Positions 1 through 9,178 of a stretch of DNA of 58,680 bases are shown piece after piece. The stretch covers positions 1 through 58,680 of the forward strand of contig JAIXSZ010000055.1 of the NCBI GenBank assembly GCA_027484425.1, in the 5' to 3' direction. Both the position numbers and the translations under genes were made by a program. Under the pieces are notes generated by a model. It saw only the letters and a list, made by a program, of their open reading frames with translations, was not told where the DNA came from and made no database searches. Position 1 is the stretch's first letter, and each line of letters begins with the position of its first letter. Source of the DNA: Sphingobacteriales bacterium. GTDB taxonomy: Bacteria; Bacteroidota; Bacteroidia; Chitinophagales; Chitinophagaceae.

Positions 1-726
1 GCCGACCTTATCGACGGCTTCATCGAGGCACGTTCCCGTTTCGGCTATTCCCCATTCGAATTAGAATTCGGTGTAGAAAAAATACAACACATCGACCCAC
101 TCTACAGTCCTTATGTCGATACCATAGCCAAAGAAACCACTGAACCAGTAATCCCAAGATTTTACGAACCACCAAACACCACTCCACCGCCAACCAGCAA
201 AAGAACCCACGTCATCGATACCAGCACCTGGACCGACGAAATGCTGATTGCCATCAACAAAGAACTCAGCAACCACGAAGCCATCAAAAACATGCCACCC
301 GAACAACAAAAAACCTATGCCGAACTGTCCCAAATCCTAAAGCCAGTCATGGATAGTAGATTGCCCCAAATCAACACCCCAACCCCCAAAACCCATGAAA
401 CAACCGGAAATGAACCGGAAAATCTGGAAAGCATGCTCACACGTATCAGAAAAGCATTCCTCCAAAATCACCCCGTCCATCCCGACTACGACAAACCCAA
501 AACAACTGGCAAAACACCATCAATACCGGAAAATGAAACACCATTGATAATCAACGACTTAGACCCAAAATCACATGAAACGACCGGAAACAAACCGGAA
601 AACAAAACACCTACTCCGCCCAAAGACAACCTCATCCGTCAGGGCGAAGTATTTTCACGCCCTGTATTTGTCACCCCCACATGGCCCTTCCGCGAGGAGC
701 CTCGTGGCAACAAATTCAAGTACTAA
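1..726 (+). CDS. C-terminal part of an unrecognised Pro/Thr-rich protein
   Basis: The frame is open from the first base, so the start lies outside the window; an internal ATG at 241 is not a convincing start because the same frame reads through it. About 241 residues are visible. The first 30 or so look like the end of a folded domain; the rest is low in hydrophobics and rich in Pro, Thr, Lys, Glu and Asn, suggesting a disordered tail. A short motif, HETTGN(E/K)PEN, occurs twice about 60 residues apart. No signal peptide, membrane segment or catalytic motif is visible. Codon use (many CCC, ACC and AAA codons) differs from the genes that follow, which may point to a different origin. I do not recognise the family. 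Function is unknown. Confidence 0.55.
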   Translation, partial: ADLIDGFIEARSRFGYSPFELEFGVEKIQHIDPLYSPYVDTIAKETTEPVIPRFYEPPNTTPPPTSKRTHVIDTSTWTDEMLIAINKELSNHEAIKNMPPEQQKTYAELSQILKPVMDSRLPQINTPTPKTHETTGNEPENLESMLTRIRKAFLQNHPVHPDYDKPKTTGKTPSIPENETPLIINDLDPKSHETTGNKPENKTPTPPKDNLIRQGEVFSRPVFVTPTWPFREEPRGNKFKY

Positions 727-910
727 CCACCCACCACATCGGAAAAGTGAATAGTATTGATAATCAATTACTTATACCACAAAATATAGGAAAATACCTA
801 TTAGTAGCCATAGCTTTTAGCGAAGGCTACAGAAACAAACCGGCAAATGGTAAGACCAACTGTTGTATAAAAGAGGACAATAGCTGTGACAGCAAAAAAA
901 GTGCACCCCA

Positions 911-2332
911 TTAAAACAACACAATCAAGTCATTGTTGAAAAGAGGTATTTTTTGCTCTGTTTTGCCGTGCAGTACTGCTTCAGTAGTTTTTGGCACTAT
1001 CCTATATTGCATCTCATATTGCTCTGGTAAAAAACAATTGATAAACACAGCATCTGCTATATCAGGTACTTCTATAGCATGCACATTGTTTGTTTTTATC
1101 TCATCTATCACCAGCATATGGTTGCAGGGGATATTTGTTGCAGGAGAAGCTTTGAGGTAATAAAAATAGATGATATTAGGTACGAACAATCCCAGCACAC
1201 ACAACTTAACAATTATCTTTTTGTTGCTGTTTACAGCTGTTTTTACCAACATCGCTACAAACGCTATCGAAAACGGTATACTGAATAAGGTATGTCTCCT
1301 CGATGATAGTAGTTTATCATCGGTCAAAGACATTAATGTGAGAAATAATATGCTGCTGATGCCCATCAACAATAGGTTGTTGAGTATACTTTTTTCTTTT
1401 TGGTCCTTGATCCACATTTTACTAGCACCCCAATACAAACCAATAAGTATCAATATAGAGCCTATTTTCAATAATATATTATCCTTAAAGTATACAAATG
1501 TCATCTGAAAATTGACCGATAACCAACGCATGACGTACGATACAAACTCATAACTGCTCAGTCTGGTAGGGTTCGAATTATGATAAGATTGCACATATTT
1601 TAGCGAGCTAAATGGGTTGTTTATCCAAAAATATACAATCAATACAGCTCCCATTACCCCAACTACTGCAAGCTTATTTTTCGTAAAAAATTTGGCTCTT
1701 TCTTTATACAATATCATCAATACATAACTGAAAACCACAGCTATAGCAGCATAATGAGAAAGTAACGATACCGCACAAAAAAAACAAAGTAGGGCTAAAT
1801 TCCTAATGCTATCTGTTTTCAGATACTTTAAGAAATATATACCCGACACTATAATGAAAAAAGCACTCATCATGTAGTGCCTCACATTATAGGCTCTATC
1901 CAGAAAGATGGGGTCTGTAAACAGTAGCAACAACGCAAACGAAACAAATAGGCTATCTCCTAACACTTTTCGACAGAAATAATAAAATGCTATCAACGTA
2001 CATATTGCCCAAAAAACAGAAAACAAAACATAAACATGCATACTGCTACCAAAAATCATAGCCAAATAACGCAGCATCAGATAGTGTATCGAATCCCTAC
2101 CTATTATAAAAACGTTCTTGAAAGTATTAAGAGAATCTATTTTTTGTTTCGTTACGTATTCGCTACCATTTATTTTATCCACATTATAGAAGCCCACACC
2201 CTTACTACACATTATCTGAAAAGGTTCGTCATAATACAAGTGCTTTTCCTTGGGGTAGTTTACAAAAAGCATCACTATACATAAGAATAATGTAGCTATG
2301 TTTAGGTATTTGGCAGATAAATCGATCCTCAT
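911..2332 (-). CDS. Polytopic membrane glycosyltransferase-like protein (GT-C fold)
   Basis: The 473-residue protein has roughly ten or more hydrophobic segments. The first is followed by a loop carrying YYDEPF (about residues 33-38), which resembles the Asp-Glu motif in the first periplasmic loop of GT-C enzymes of the GT39/ArnT type. These enzymes use lipid-linked sugars as donors and act at the periplasmic face of the inner membrane. A second motif-like stretch (DRAYNVRHYM, about 145-154) also fits that class. The gene stands alone: no sugar-synthesis genes are adjacent, so acceptor and donor cannot be inferred. The ATG at 2332 begins a plausible N-terminal membrane anchor. Assignment to the broad GT-C class is moderately secure; a specific family is not. 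Confidence 0.65.
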   Translation of the reverse strand: MRIDLSAKYLNIATLFLCIVMLFVNYPKEKHLYYDEPFQIMCSKGVGFYNVDKINGSEYVTKQKIDSLNTFKNVFIIGRDSIHYLMLRYLAMIFGSSMHVYVLFSVFWAICTLIAFYYFCRKVLGDSLFVSFALLLLFTDPIFLDRAYNVRHYMMSAFFIIVSGIYFLKYLKTDSIRNLALLCFFCAVSLLSHYAAIAVVFSYVLMILYKERAKFFTKNKLAVVGVMGAVLIVYFWINNPFSSLKYVQSYHNSNPTRLSSYEFVSYVMRWLSVNFQMTFVYFKDNILLKIGSILILIGLYWGASKMWIKDQKEKSILNNLLLMGISSILFLTLMSLTDDKLLSSRRHTLFSIPFSIAFVAMLVKTAVNSNKKIIVKLCVLGLFVPNIIYFYYLKASPATNIPCNHMLVIDEIKTNNVHAIEVPDIADAVFINCFLPEQYEMQYRIVPKTTEAVLHGKTEQKIPLFNNDLIVLF

Positions 2333-2642
2333 ATTTTATGCAATTAACTATGATTGCCGCGTAAGTATTCCGGAACTAAAGTACTGTAATTATGATTCCA
2401 AACAAAGGTATCAGCAGAAACCAACATTTATATCATCTTTTCATTAAGTGTTTGCCGACAGTAGGGTTACTAATCCTACATCCTGCAGGCGTTTATCTGG
2501 TGTGTTTTGTCCTAAAGTTGATACAGGCACAATGCTAAGTAGGTCACTATTTTCATTCATTACTCTACTGTGAAATATGTAAATCATAGTCTCCAGTCAA
2601 GATAAGGGAAAATGTACCTTTACACCGCAAAAATTATTATTT
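2333..2642. other. Divergent intergenic region with a possible promoter
   Basis: These 310 bases separate the divergent glycosyltransferase and transporter genes. I see no ORF or RNA gene. TACCTTTAC at 2615-2623 is close to the Bacteroidota -7 element (TAnnTTTG) and lies about 20 bases before the transporter ATG, but no clear -33 TTG is present. Confidence 0.3.
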
Positions 2643-3797
2643 ATGAAAGACATGCCCATTACCGTCCGTCGGTCCATAGAGTTGTTAGGTTTATGTGCCG
2701 TTGGTGTAGTCATTGTCACAGGTCAGGCAGTTATTATGCCCCTTATTATGGCATTTTTCTTATCTATTTTGCTGCTGCCTGTCTTTAGGTTCTTTCGCAA
2801 GTTGCGTATCCCAGAGGTCTTAGCCATAGTACTCTGCATAGTCACATTGTTTTTGGTAATCGCTGGTGTCATCACTTTATTATCATCACAAATCGCCGTG
2901 CTGGTCAATGACATAGATCCTATTAAAAAGAATCTAACTATACATTGGAATAACCTCAGCCAATGGATAAGCACCAAACTCCACTACACTGCCAGCGAGC
3001 AACTCAATATGCTGCGCAAGCAAGGAGAAAGCATGGGCGAAAACGTAGCTGGTTTTTTCCAGAATTTCTTTATCTCTCTCAGCGGGGTATTTGTATTTCT
3101 GGGGTTACTACCCATATACATATTTCTCATACTATTTTATCGCCACCTGCTGCTCCGTTTTGTATATCTCTGGTACAATGAAGAAGAACATCCCAAGGTA
3201 CAAGAGGCTGTCCGCGAAACTGAAGTCATTATCAAGTACTACTTGGTGGGTATCATGATACAGATAGCCTACCTCATCATACTACTTGGTGGCATATTAT
3301 TCATTTTTGGCATCAAGCATGCTATACTTATTGGCATCACTTTCGCTATACTCAATCTTATACCCTATTTAGGTGCCTTGGTCGGCAATCTTATAGGTGT
3401 GCTACTCACCCTCACTACCTCCCAAGAAATGTGGCAAATATGGGCAGTACTAGGCACTATAGCTTTCGTTCAGTTCCTCGACAATAACATACTTATGCCA
3501 CGTATAGTGGGCTCTAAGGTCAAAGTCAATGCATTGGTGAGTATCGTTAGTATCATAATAGGCGGGGCTATGGCGGGTGTATCGGGTATGTTTTTGTCCA
3601 TACCAGCTATGGCTGTTCTCAAAATACTTTTCGATAAGTCTGATAAGCTCAGCCAGTGGGGAGTACTGCTTGGCGATGAGCGCCCTGGCCAAAATCCCGA
3701 CAATAATCGGGTTTTAGGAATAAAACTGAAACTTGAAAAAAAGAGAAATCAGCAATTGGAAAGCGAAACAAAAGATCCTGCTAGCAAAAAGGAGTAA
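2643..3797 (+). CDS. AI-2E family transporter (PerM/YdiK-like)
   Basis: The 384-residue length and layout match the AI-2E transporter family: two or three N-terminal membrane segments, a soluble amphipathic region (about residues 85-140), then five or so more segments. The family signature near the C-terminus, a PYLGALVGN stretch followed by a long helix and a Gln/Asn-containing segment (FVQFLDNNILMPRIVG), is visible. Known members export small molecules or act as Na+/H+ antiporters; the name does not prove AI-2 transport, and no luxS is seen here. The tail after about residue 345 is charged and Lys-rich and probably cytoplasmic. It is monocistronic, converging on the DoxX gene with a hairpin between them. 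Confidence 0.85.
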   Translation: MKDMPITVRRSIELLGLCAVGVVIVTGQAVIMPLIMAFFLSILLLPVFRFFRKLRIPEVLAIVLCIVTLFLVIAGVITLLSSQIAVLVNDIDPIKKNLTIHWNNLSQWISTKLHYTASEQLNMLRKQGESMGENVAGFFQNFFISLSGVFVFLGLLPIYIFLILFYRHLLLRFVYLWYNEEEHPKVQEAVRETEVIIKYYLVGIMIQIAYLIILLGGILFIFGIKHAILIGITFAILNLIPYLGALVGNLIGVLLTLTTSQEMWQIWAVLGTIAFVQFLDNNILMPRIVGSKVKVNALVSIVSIIIGGAMAGVSGMFLSIPAMAVLKILFDKSDKLSQWGVLLGDERPGQNPDNNRVLGIKLKLEKKRNQQLESETKDPASKKE

Positions 3798-3832
3798 GTG
3801 AAATAGGGCAATTATTGAGGGTGTAGGGTAGT

Positions 3833-3890
3833 ATTACCTTATGTTTGACACCTCACTACATATCCAGTAAGATATTAAACATAAGGTAAT
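3833..3890. terminator. Inverted repeat between convergent genes
   Basis: ATTACCTTATGTTT (3833-3846) is exactly complementary to AAACATAAGGTAAT (3877-3890), giving 14-base arms around a 30-base loop. It sits between the ends of the AI-2E transporter (+) and DoxX (-) genes. The position fits a bidirectional terminator, but the AT-rich stem, long loop and lack of long T runs make it atypical. Confidence 0.5.
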
Positions 3891-3899
3891 TATATTATA

Positions 3900-4280
3900 C
3901 TATATTCCAGAGCCGCCTTCTTTGAGCAGTTTGTGGTAAAAGGTGTAGGATAGTGCAAACAACGCCAGGGGCAACAAAAGGAATGTAATACTGGCATCCA
4001 GTGGTTGTGTCTTGACGATAGAGTAAATGGCTGCTATCAGGTCGAAAACTAAGCCTGCGTAGGCCCATTCCTTTAGCCGCCGGAGGCCCGGAACGAGTAT
4101 AGCAATGCTACCTAGTACCTTTGCTACACCTATAAAAAATATAAAGTAATCAGGATAGCCCAGTGCTTTAATGAATACTACAGCTTCTTTTTGCATCAGT
4201 ACGTCGGGTATGGCGGTGAAACCCATAAATGCTGCAAAAAGTAGCGTAAACAACCAATATAGTTTTTTGGTCATTGACAT
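3900..4280 (-). CDS. DoxX-like membrane protein
   Basis: The 126-residue protein has four predicted membrane helices and the overall pattern of DoxX_2 proteins: a first helix ending near a small loop, then GYPDYFIFFIGVAKVLG in the second helix, a frequently conserved stretch of this family. The family is poorly characterised; members have been linked to oxidative or thiol stress, but no reaction is established. It follows the SRPBCC gene by 36 bases on the same strand, and SRPBCC (AHSA1) genes often sit beside DoxX genes, so the two are probably one operon. Confidence 0.8.
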   Translation of the reverse strand: MSMTKKLYWLFTLLFAAFMGFTAIPDVLMQKEAVVFIKALGYPDYFIFFIGVAKVLGSIAILVPGLRRLKEWAYAGLVFDLIAAIYSIVKTQPLDASITFLLLPLALFALSYTFYHKLLKEGGSGI

Positions 4281-4316
4281 AATGTGTGATTTTGGTTGGT
4301 GTGTAATTCGAACTTA

Positions 4317-4733
4317 TTATTTCGATTCAGCATACTTCTTAAAACTGTTCATAATAGCTTGCCAGCCCATTTGTTGCAGTTCCAGAGAGTTTTCATTCTC
4401 AGCCTCAAATGTTTCGGTTACATCAGTACTATTGCCATTACCAGCAAAGTGTATCGCCACTTTTCGGTCGTCACCCAGTGTATAAGCTATTAGTTCATGT
4501 TCTTTTATTTCTGTATATATACCCCAAAAGTCGAAACCCATACTGCCATCTTTAGCCTCCATTCGGCTCATTATTTTGCCACCTATGCGCAGGTCATTAG
4601 TAGCTTGTGGAGTATGCCAGTCTTCCGATGCACTGTTCCATTGGATGATGTCTTCTGGCGTGTTCCATAGTTTCCATACTTTTTCTATAGGTGCGGCTAT
4701 GGTGGCGCTAACGGTTAATGTTTGTTTTTCCAT
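4317..4733 (-). CDS. SRPBCC (AHSA1-like) domain protein
   Basis: The start is placed at the ATG at 4733, because the upstream in-frame start would add eight residues not typical of the family. The 138-residue product opens with a beta strand (TLTVSATIAAPIEKVWK), the usual start of AHSA1/START-like domains, followed by the W-x-x-PEDI-x-x-W pattern and a hydrophobic cavity fold ending in a long C-terminal helix (GWQAIMNSFKKY). Such proteins bind small hydrophobic ligands or act as stress-response partners; the ligand cannot be inferred. It leads the probable two-gene operon with DoxX. Confidence 0.8.
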   Translation of the reverse strand: MEKQTLTVSATIAAPIEKVWKLWNTPEDIIQWNSASEDWHTPQATNDLRIGGKIMSRMEAKDGSMGFDFWGIYTEIKEHELIAYTLGDDRKVAIHFAGNGNSTDVTETFEAENENSLELQQMGWQAIMNSFKKYAESK

Positions 4734-4847
4734 TATGTTTTTTTGTTGGAAGTTCAAAGATGCAAACTAAATCTCAATCATCTAAGTGATGGTGCGACAA
4801 ATTTCAGGTGTTATTGCGACAGTAAATATCTCCTAAATTTCATTGTA

Positions 4848-5774
4848 TCAAGCAGGAGGTAAGAAACCCGATATACCCTTAAGTGGAGCTCCAAACAAGC
4901 CTGGCAGCAGGTAGATGATAAACGTAAACAACAGAATAGCTATAAAAAAGGTAGCCAACGACACATACTTTTCCCCATATCGGTTGCGGTTAGGGGCATA
5001 GTCTTTCGGAAACTTGATAAAGCCCAGCATATACAAACCTACTATACCACACACCAATATTACCAATATGATAAACATATCGCGGCTCAGTACATTCCAA
5101 CCCAGTGCTATGTCTGCATAGGAGAAAAACTTCATGCCAATAAGTATGGATATGAATCCTAGTATCACCTTTATTTGGTTAAGGAACACCTTAGATGATA
5201 CGAATACTTTGAGGATTTTAGGGTAGAGTATAGGCACACACAACCCTACAGCAAACCCAAATAAACTCACTATCGGCCCACCAAAGCCCACGTCAGAGGT
5301 AAACAATAGCACTATTACTAGCATGGGCATTAACGACGAAAAAGCCACTATAGGCAGCGTCAATGCCATATAAAAAATGCCCAGAGGAGTATCAGTTTTG
5401 GCTTTTGTGGCAGTAGGGTCAGTCCATGATGCCGGTAGTTTTATGTCGAATGCACCAATAAAAATAAGGCCCAACCCTACAAAAAGCCTAAATAAAATAA
5501 AATTGAATAACCAATGACTTGTAAACTTACCCAACCCAGTTACATTAATGATTATAGCTATTATAAAGCCAAGCAAAGTAAATATGCCAGCGACTGATGT
5601 GACATAAATAAGCCTGTTTTTTAGCCCTTGTTCTTTTGATAAGCTTCTGGGTGCCAGCACACCAGCCGTTATGGGCGACACAGCATAAATAAATGGGGTG
5701 AGTACTGTAAGCACTCCCACAGCCAGCGACTTGAGCAACAATATCAGGTAAATAACAATAGTGGTATGTAGCAT
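4848..5774 (-). CDS. DsbD-type transmembrane domain lacking the redox cysteines
   Basis: The 308 residues align along their whole length with residues of about 225-530 of the full DsbD encoded at 16903-19074, including the ends (LPG-x-(F/W)-GAPL-x-G-(I/M)-S-(G/A)-FLPP). DsbD moves electrons across the membrane through one cysteine in each of two half-domains. Here both are replaced: FTPC of the full protein is LTPF (Phe28), and SFSC is AFSS (Ser147). There is no N-terminal alpha domain and no thioredoxin domain. The frame is intact with eight or so hydrophobic helices, so it looks like a maintained paralogue rather than a pseudogene. It cannot work by the known DsbD mechanism; it may be a partner subunit or transport something else. 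Confidence 0.75.
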   Translation of the reverse strand: MLHTTIVIYLILLLKSLAVGVLTVLTPFIYAVSPITAGVLAPRSLSKEQGLKNRLIYVTSVAGIFTLLGFIIAIIINVTGLGKFTSHWLFNFILFRLFVGLGLIFIGAFDIKLPASWTDPTATKAKTDTPLGIFYMALTLPIVAFSSLMPMLVIVLLFTSDVGFGGPIVSLFGFAVGLCVPILYPKILKVFVSSKVFLNQIKVILGFISILIGMKFFSYADIALGWNVLSRDMFIILVILVCGIVGLYMLGFIKFPKDYAPNRNRYGEKYVSLATFFIAILLFTFIIYLLPGLFGAPLKGISGFLPPA

Positions 5775-5851
5775 ATCAGAAACGCTGCGTTGGGGTTATT
5801 GCATTACTTGTTATCCTTATTCCACAGTTTTTAATTAATTCTTTACCACAC

Positions 5852-6238
5852 TTAGTTAAGTCCGTCTATTATGGCTACAATCTTGCTGAAAGCATCTTCA
5901 TCTTTTATCACATATTCTTCTGCTCCCTTTCTTATGGTTTGCAGTGCAGTTCCATAAGCATCTTGGCTAGATAGCATTATGACATGTATATACTTATTGA
6001 TGCGTTTTATCTCTTCCAATATCTGCATGCCATTTTGGGCATCTTTATTTTCTGAGTTTAGGTTGTAGTCTAGTATTACTACATCAGGCTGTTGTCTTAG
6101 TTGTTTCAGGCAATCTTCTCCAGTACTAAACAATACAACCTCATGCATGGTTTGCCTTGTAAGGTAATCTTCCAGAGCCATTGCCATCATTTCATTGTCT
6201 TCAACTACAAATATTTTTTTTGCAATTTTTTTGGCCAT
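5852..6238 (-). CDS. Stand-alone response-regulator receiver domain
   Basis: This 128-residue protein is a single CheY-like domain with no output domain. The acidic pair is in VVEDNE (Glu13-Asp14), the phosphorylated aspartate is Asp57 in VVILDYNL, a Ser-Ser after strand 4 (MLSSQD) supplies the Thr/Ser switch position, and the conserved Lys lies in YVIKDE. It presumably relays phosphate or controls a partner by protein contact. No histidine kinase is adjacent; the nearest, at 11249, is 5 kb away, so its partner is unknown. The Lys-rich first nine residues may be a small basic extension. Confidence 0.85.
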   Translation of the reverse strand: MAKKIAKKIFVVEDNEMMAMALEDYLTRQTMHEVVLFSTGEDCLKQLRQQPDVVILDYNLNSENKDAQNGMQILEEIKRINKYIHVIMLSSQDAYGTALQTIRKGAEEYVIKDEDAFSKIVAIIDGLN

Positions 6239-6486
6239 AGTAAGGGGAAATTTTACTGAGTATTTTGCTAATCATTTCAAATGTAATATTTATTGGCGGA
6301 TTTTTGATAGTACAAAAAGGAGTTAATACAAACTTTTCAAAGTCATATTCGCTTTTTATTTATTGACATAAACTTGTTAATCAGCATATACTTGCGATAG
6401 GGTTATGCCAACTAATGGCTTCAATAATTCTTCTTTGCACAAGTGATTAGCTCATTGTACATTTAGACCATATTTCAATCTATAAC

Positions 6487-7740
6487 ATGAGGCAAAAATT
6501 ACAAGAGCGATTACTACAACCGCAAACATTGTTAATTGTCTTTATAATAGCTGCCATAGGTGCTGCTGTGCAAATGATACTATTGGGTACACATCCCTTC
6601 ATTATGCCCAAGCCTGGCACTTTCCCCAATGATATCATGAATAAACCTGAATTCATGAATCAGTTCAATGGCAAACAGATGACGGAATACAACAACTACC
6701 TCATTTTTAAGTATTCTTTCTTTCACTTGCTGGATGGTACTAACTTATATACCATATATCCTGACCGCCATTGGGACTTTTTTAAGTATAGCCCCACATT
6801 TGCGCTGTTTATGGGCTCTATGGCATACTTACCTGATGTACTGGGGCTATCTATCTGGAACATACTCAATGCAATAGCGGTGTATTATGCCATTCGTATG
6901 TTGCCCTTCAAAACTAAGACTCAATGTTTGATACTGTGGTTTGTGGCTATGGAGTTGCTTACCTGCCTGCAAAATACCCAAAGCAATGGGCTAATGGCCG
7001 GGCTAATGATAGCTGCTTATGGCTCCATGCAGCGCGGCAAGACGATATGGGCTACTTTGTGGATAGTGCTAGCCACCTACATAAAGGTATACGGAGCCAT
7101 CGGTTTTTGTCTGTTTTTGTTCTATCCTGACAAGATTAAGTTTATCCTTTATTCGGCATTGTGGATGGTAGTATTTGCTATACTACCGCTAGCTGTAACA
7201 CCTATGCACACCCTGTTAGATCAGTACAAGTACTGGGCAGAGCTAATGATAGCCGATGCACAAGCTGCTACGGGTATGTCTGTGGCAGGCTGGCTGCGTA
7301 CATGGTTTGGGATAGATAATGTGAAATCGACTGTGAGTGTAGTGGGTTTGGTGCTGTTCCTAATACAGTTTGTCCGGATTGATGTGTACAAAAATGAGGT
7401 ATACAAGCTACTCATGCTGGCATCCATGCTGATATGGGTAGTGATATTCAATCACAAAGCAGAGTCACCCACCTTTATCATATCTATAGCAGGTGTAGCT
7501 ATCTGGTATTATGCTACACCCAAGGCTACTTGGCGCACTGTAGTGTTCGCGTTGGCATTTATATTTACGAGTTTGGGTACTACTGATATATTCCCACCCT
7601 ATGTACGCAATCATTTTATTTACCCTTACACAATCAAAGTTGTACCTTGTATAGTAGCTTGGGTGCTTGTATTTGCCGATATACTGATGTTGAAGCGGTC
7701 AGCTGCAATAAGCCCAGACAGGCTACAGGAAGCGCATTAA
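6487..7740 (+). CDS. GT87-like membrane glycosyltransferase (DUF2029)
   Basis: The 417-residue protein has about ten hydrophobic segments. It carries features of the GT87 mannosyltransferase family: LYTIYP followed by FKYSPTFALFMG in the first long loop (about residues 95-118), QNTQSNGLMAGLMIAAYG (about 155-172), and a conserved Lys in TYIKVYGAIG. Known GT87 members transfer mannose from polyprenyl-phosphate donors outside the inner membrane. No glycan genes are adjacent, so the substrate is open. The gene is divergent from the receiver-domain gene across about 250 bases and converges on the DUF2130 gene. Confidence 0.75.
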   Translation: MRQKLQERLLQPQTLLIVFIIAAIGAAVQMILLGTHPFIMPKPGTFPNDIMNKPEFMNQFNGKQMTEYNNYLIFKYSFFHLLDGTNLYTIYPDRHWDFFKYSPTFALFMGSMAYLPDVLGLSIWNILNAIAVYYAIRMLPFKTKTQCLILWFVAMELLTCLQNTQSNGLMAGLMIAAYGSMQRGKTIWATLWIVLATYIKVYGAIGFCLFLFYPDKIKFILYSALWMVVFAILPLAVTPMHTLLDQYKYWAELMIADAQAATGMSVAGWLRTWFGIDNVKSTVSVVGLVLFLIQFVRIDVYKNEVYKLLMLASMLIWVVIFNHKAESPTFIISIAGVAIWYYATPKATWRTVVFALAFIFTSLGTTDIFPPYVRNHFIYPYTIKVVPCIVAWVLVFADILMLKRSAAISPDRLQEAH

Positions 7741-7773
7741 ATAGCTCGAGTAAACGTAGAAGGGTTGATTTAA

Positions 7774-9078
7774 CTACTCTATCAAAAAGCCACTATCGTC
7801 GGCTGATAGTAGATTCAGATTTACGTCCATACCTGCTATGCCTTCTATTGAGCCTTTGATGTGGGCTGTGCTGAGTAGTACTTTTTCAAGTTGTTTCTCG
7901 CGTGCTTTCCATAGTTTTTCCATTTGGTCGCGCTCGCGCTGTATCGATATACGCATACTCATAAAGCCTTCTCTGATGGCTGTCCACTGTTCTGAAAATT
8001 CAGTACTTATCAGGTAATTGTAGAGCAGGGTCATTTTATCTCCCTTGTTGTCTTGGCTTTTTTTTGCGTTGTACACTTTCAGTATCAGATCGCGCAGCAC
8101 CGCTACTACTGGCCTAACTTCTCTGAAGTTGCAAATCCATACGCCCTCGCGCTCTCCAAAGCTGTCCATATCCTTGGGGGTGGCTTGTGTTACCAGCACC
8201 GCAAGGTCGGCACCAGTGGTGCGCATATCTACCTTTAGTTTTTCTATCCAGTCTGTACCGAAGTCTTTGGTGCGCTTACTCTCAAAAATGATCTTGCCAC
8301 ATTCTTGTCCGTAACTGTTGCGGACGGTAAGAATACAGTCTGCACCACGTTTTCCCTTGCCTACTTCGCTTACCAGATCAAACGGGAAAGTGCTGCGCAG
8401 CAAGTCTTCCAGCGCTAGCTCCTGCACCTCGCCTTGCAGCTGCATAGAGCCCTGTTCCGATTTGCGCTTCATTTCTTCTATCATCCGTTTCTGATCTTCC
8501 AGCTGCTTGTCACGTTCTTTCAGCTTCATTTCAAATTCGGTGATATTCACCTTGTTTTTTTCTTCTATATTTTTCTTTACATCCTCTTCTATACGTTCTC
8601 TTTCTGCCAGCATTCTGCGTTGCATTTCCAGCTCCAGTTCTTGTTCTTTGGTTTTCAGTTCCTGCATTTTGCGCATAAACTCCAGTTCTTTTTCGCGCGC
8701 CTCGTTCAGCTTGCTTTCTTTGGTTTTGTTGTCATCTTCTAGTAGGCGTAGTTTATGCTCATAGTCGGCACCTACTTTTGCCTGCATTTCCTGTCTCAGA
8801 GAAGCTTCCATGAGGCGTTTCTCCTCTTCCAGTTTTTTGGCTATGTCATGTTGCTGTTGCTGTAGCTGCAGTTCTCGCTTACGATATTGCTCTTCTTTAT
8901 CTTTTTGTTGTTGTTGCAATATGTTTTCTCTCTGCAGATATTGCTCTTCTCTTTCCTTTTGTTTTTCCAGCCATTTTTTGTTAAATTCTTTCGATAATTC
9001 TTCTCGCACCGTTTGTGCGATGGCGGCTGTAGGTTCAAACTGGGTGTTGCAGTTGGGGCAGATAACAGATGTGGACAT
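7774..9078 (-). CDS. DUF2130 coiled-coil protein with nuclease-like C-terminal domain
   Basis: The start is put at the ATG at 9078; the longer frame uses a TTG two codons upstream. The 434-residue protein begins with CPNCNTQF, a zinc-ribbon-like pair of cysteines, then a long Lys/Glu/Gln coiled coil (about residues 25-215), then the DUF2130 domain. In that domain GADCILTV and GKIIFESKR give a D...E-x-K arrangement like PD-(D/E)xK nucleases. DUF2130 proteins are widespread and their role is not established; DNA-associated activity is inference from the motif. It is divergent from the PorE-like gene with about 100 bases between. Confidence 0.8.
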   Translation of the reverse strand: MSTSVICPNCNTQFEPTAAIAQTVREELSKEFNKKWLEKQKEREEQYLQRENILQQQQKDKEEQYRKRELQLQQQQHDIAKKLEEEKRLMEASLRQEMQAKVGADYEHKLRLLEDDNKTKESKLNEAREKELEFMRKMQELKTKEQELELEMQRRMLAERERIEEDVKKNIEEKNKVNITEFEMKLKERDKQLEDQKRMIEEMKRKSEQGSMQLQGEVQELALEDLLRSTFPFDLVSEVGKGKRGADCILTVRNSYGQECGKIIFESKRTKDFGTDWIEKLKVDMRTTGADLAVLVTQATPKDMDSFGEREGVWICNFREVRPVVAVLRDLILKVYNAKKSQDNKGDKMTLLYNYLISTEFSEQWTAIREGFMSMRISIQRERDQMEKLWKAREKQLEKVLLSTAHIKGSIEGIAGMDVNLNLLSADDSGFLIE

Positions 9079-9178
9079 AACCAAAAGTAGAAAAATAAGC
9101 CCTTATACAGAAATCGAAAAATGCAATCTTTGGTTACATATACCTCTCAACTGCTTTTTGCTGTATTTTACACACCGT

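Noticed and set aside
681..914. 77-residue ORF after the first partial gene
   Set aside because: It overlaps the end of that gene in another frame and has no protein-like pattern or start context.
8810..9178. N-terminal extension of the PorE-like ORF
   Set aside because: It is antisense to the DUF2130 coding region and consists of Ser/Cys-rich shadow translation; a signal peptide starts at 9179.
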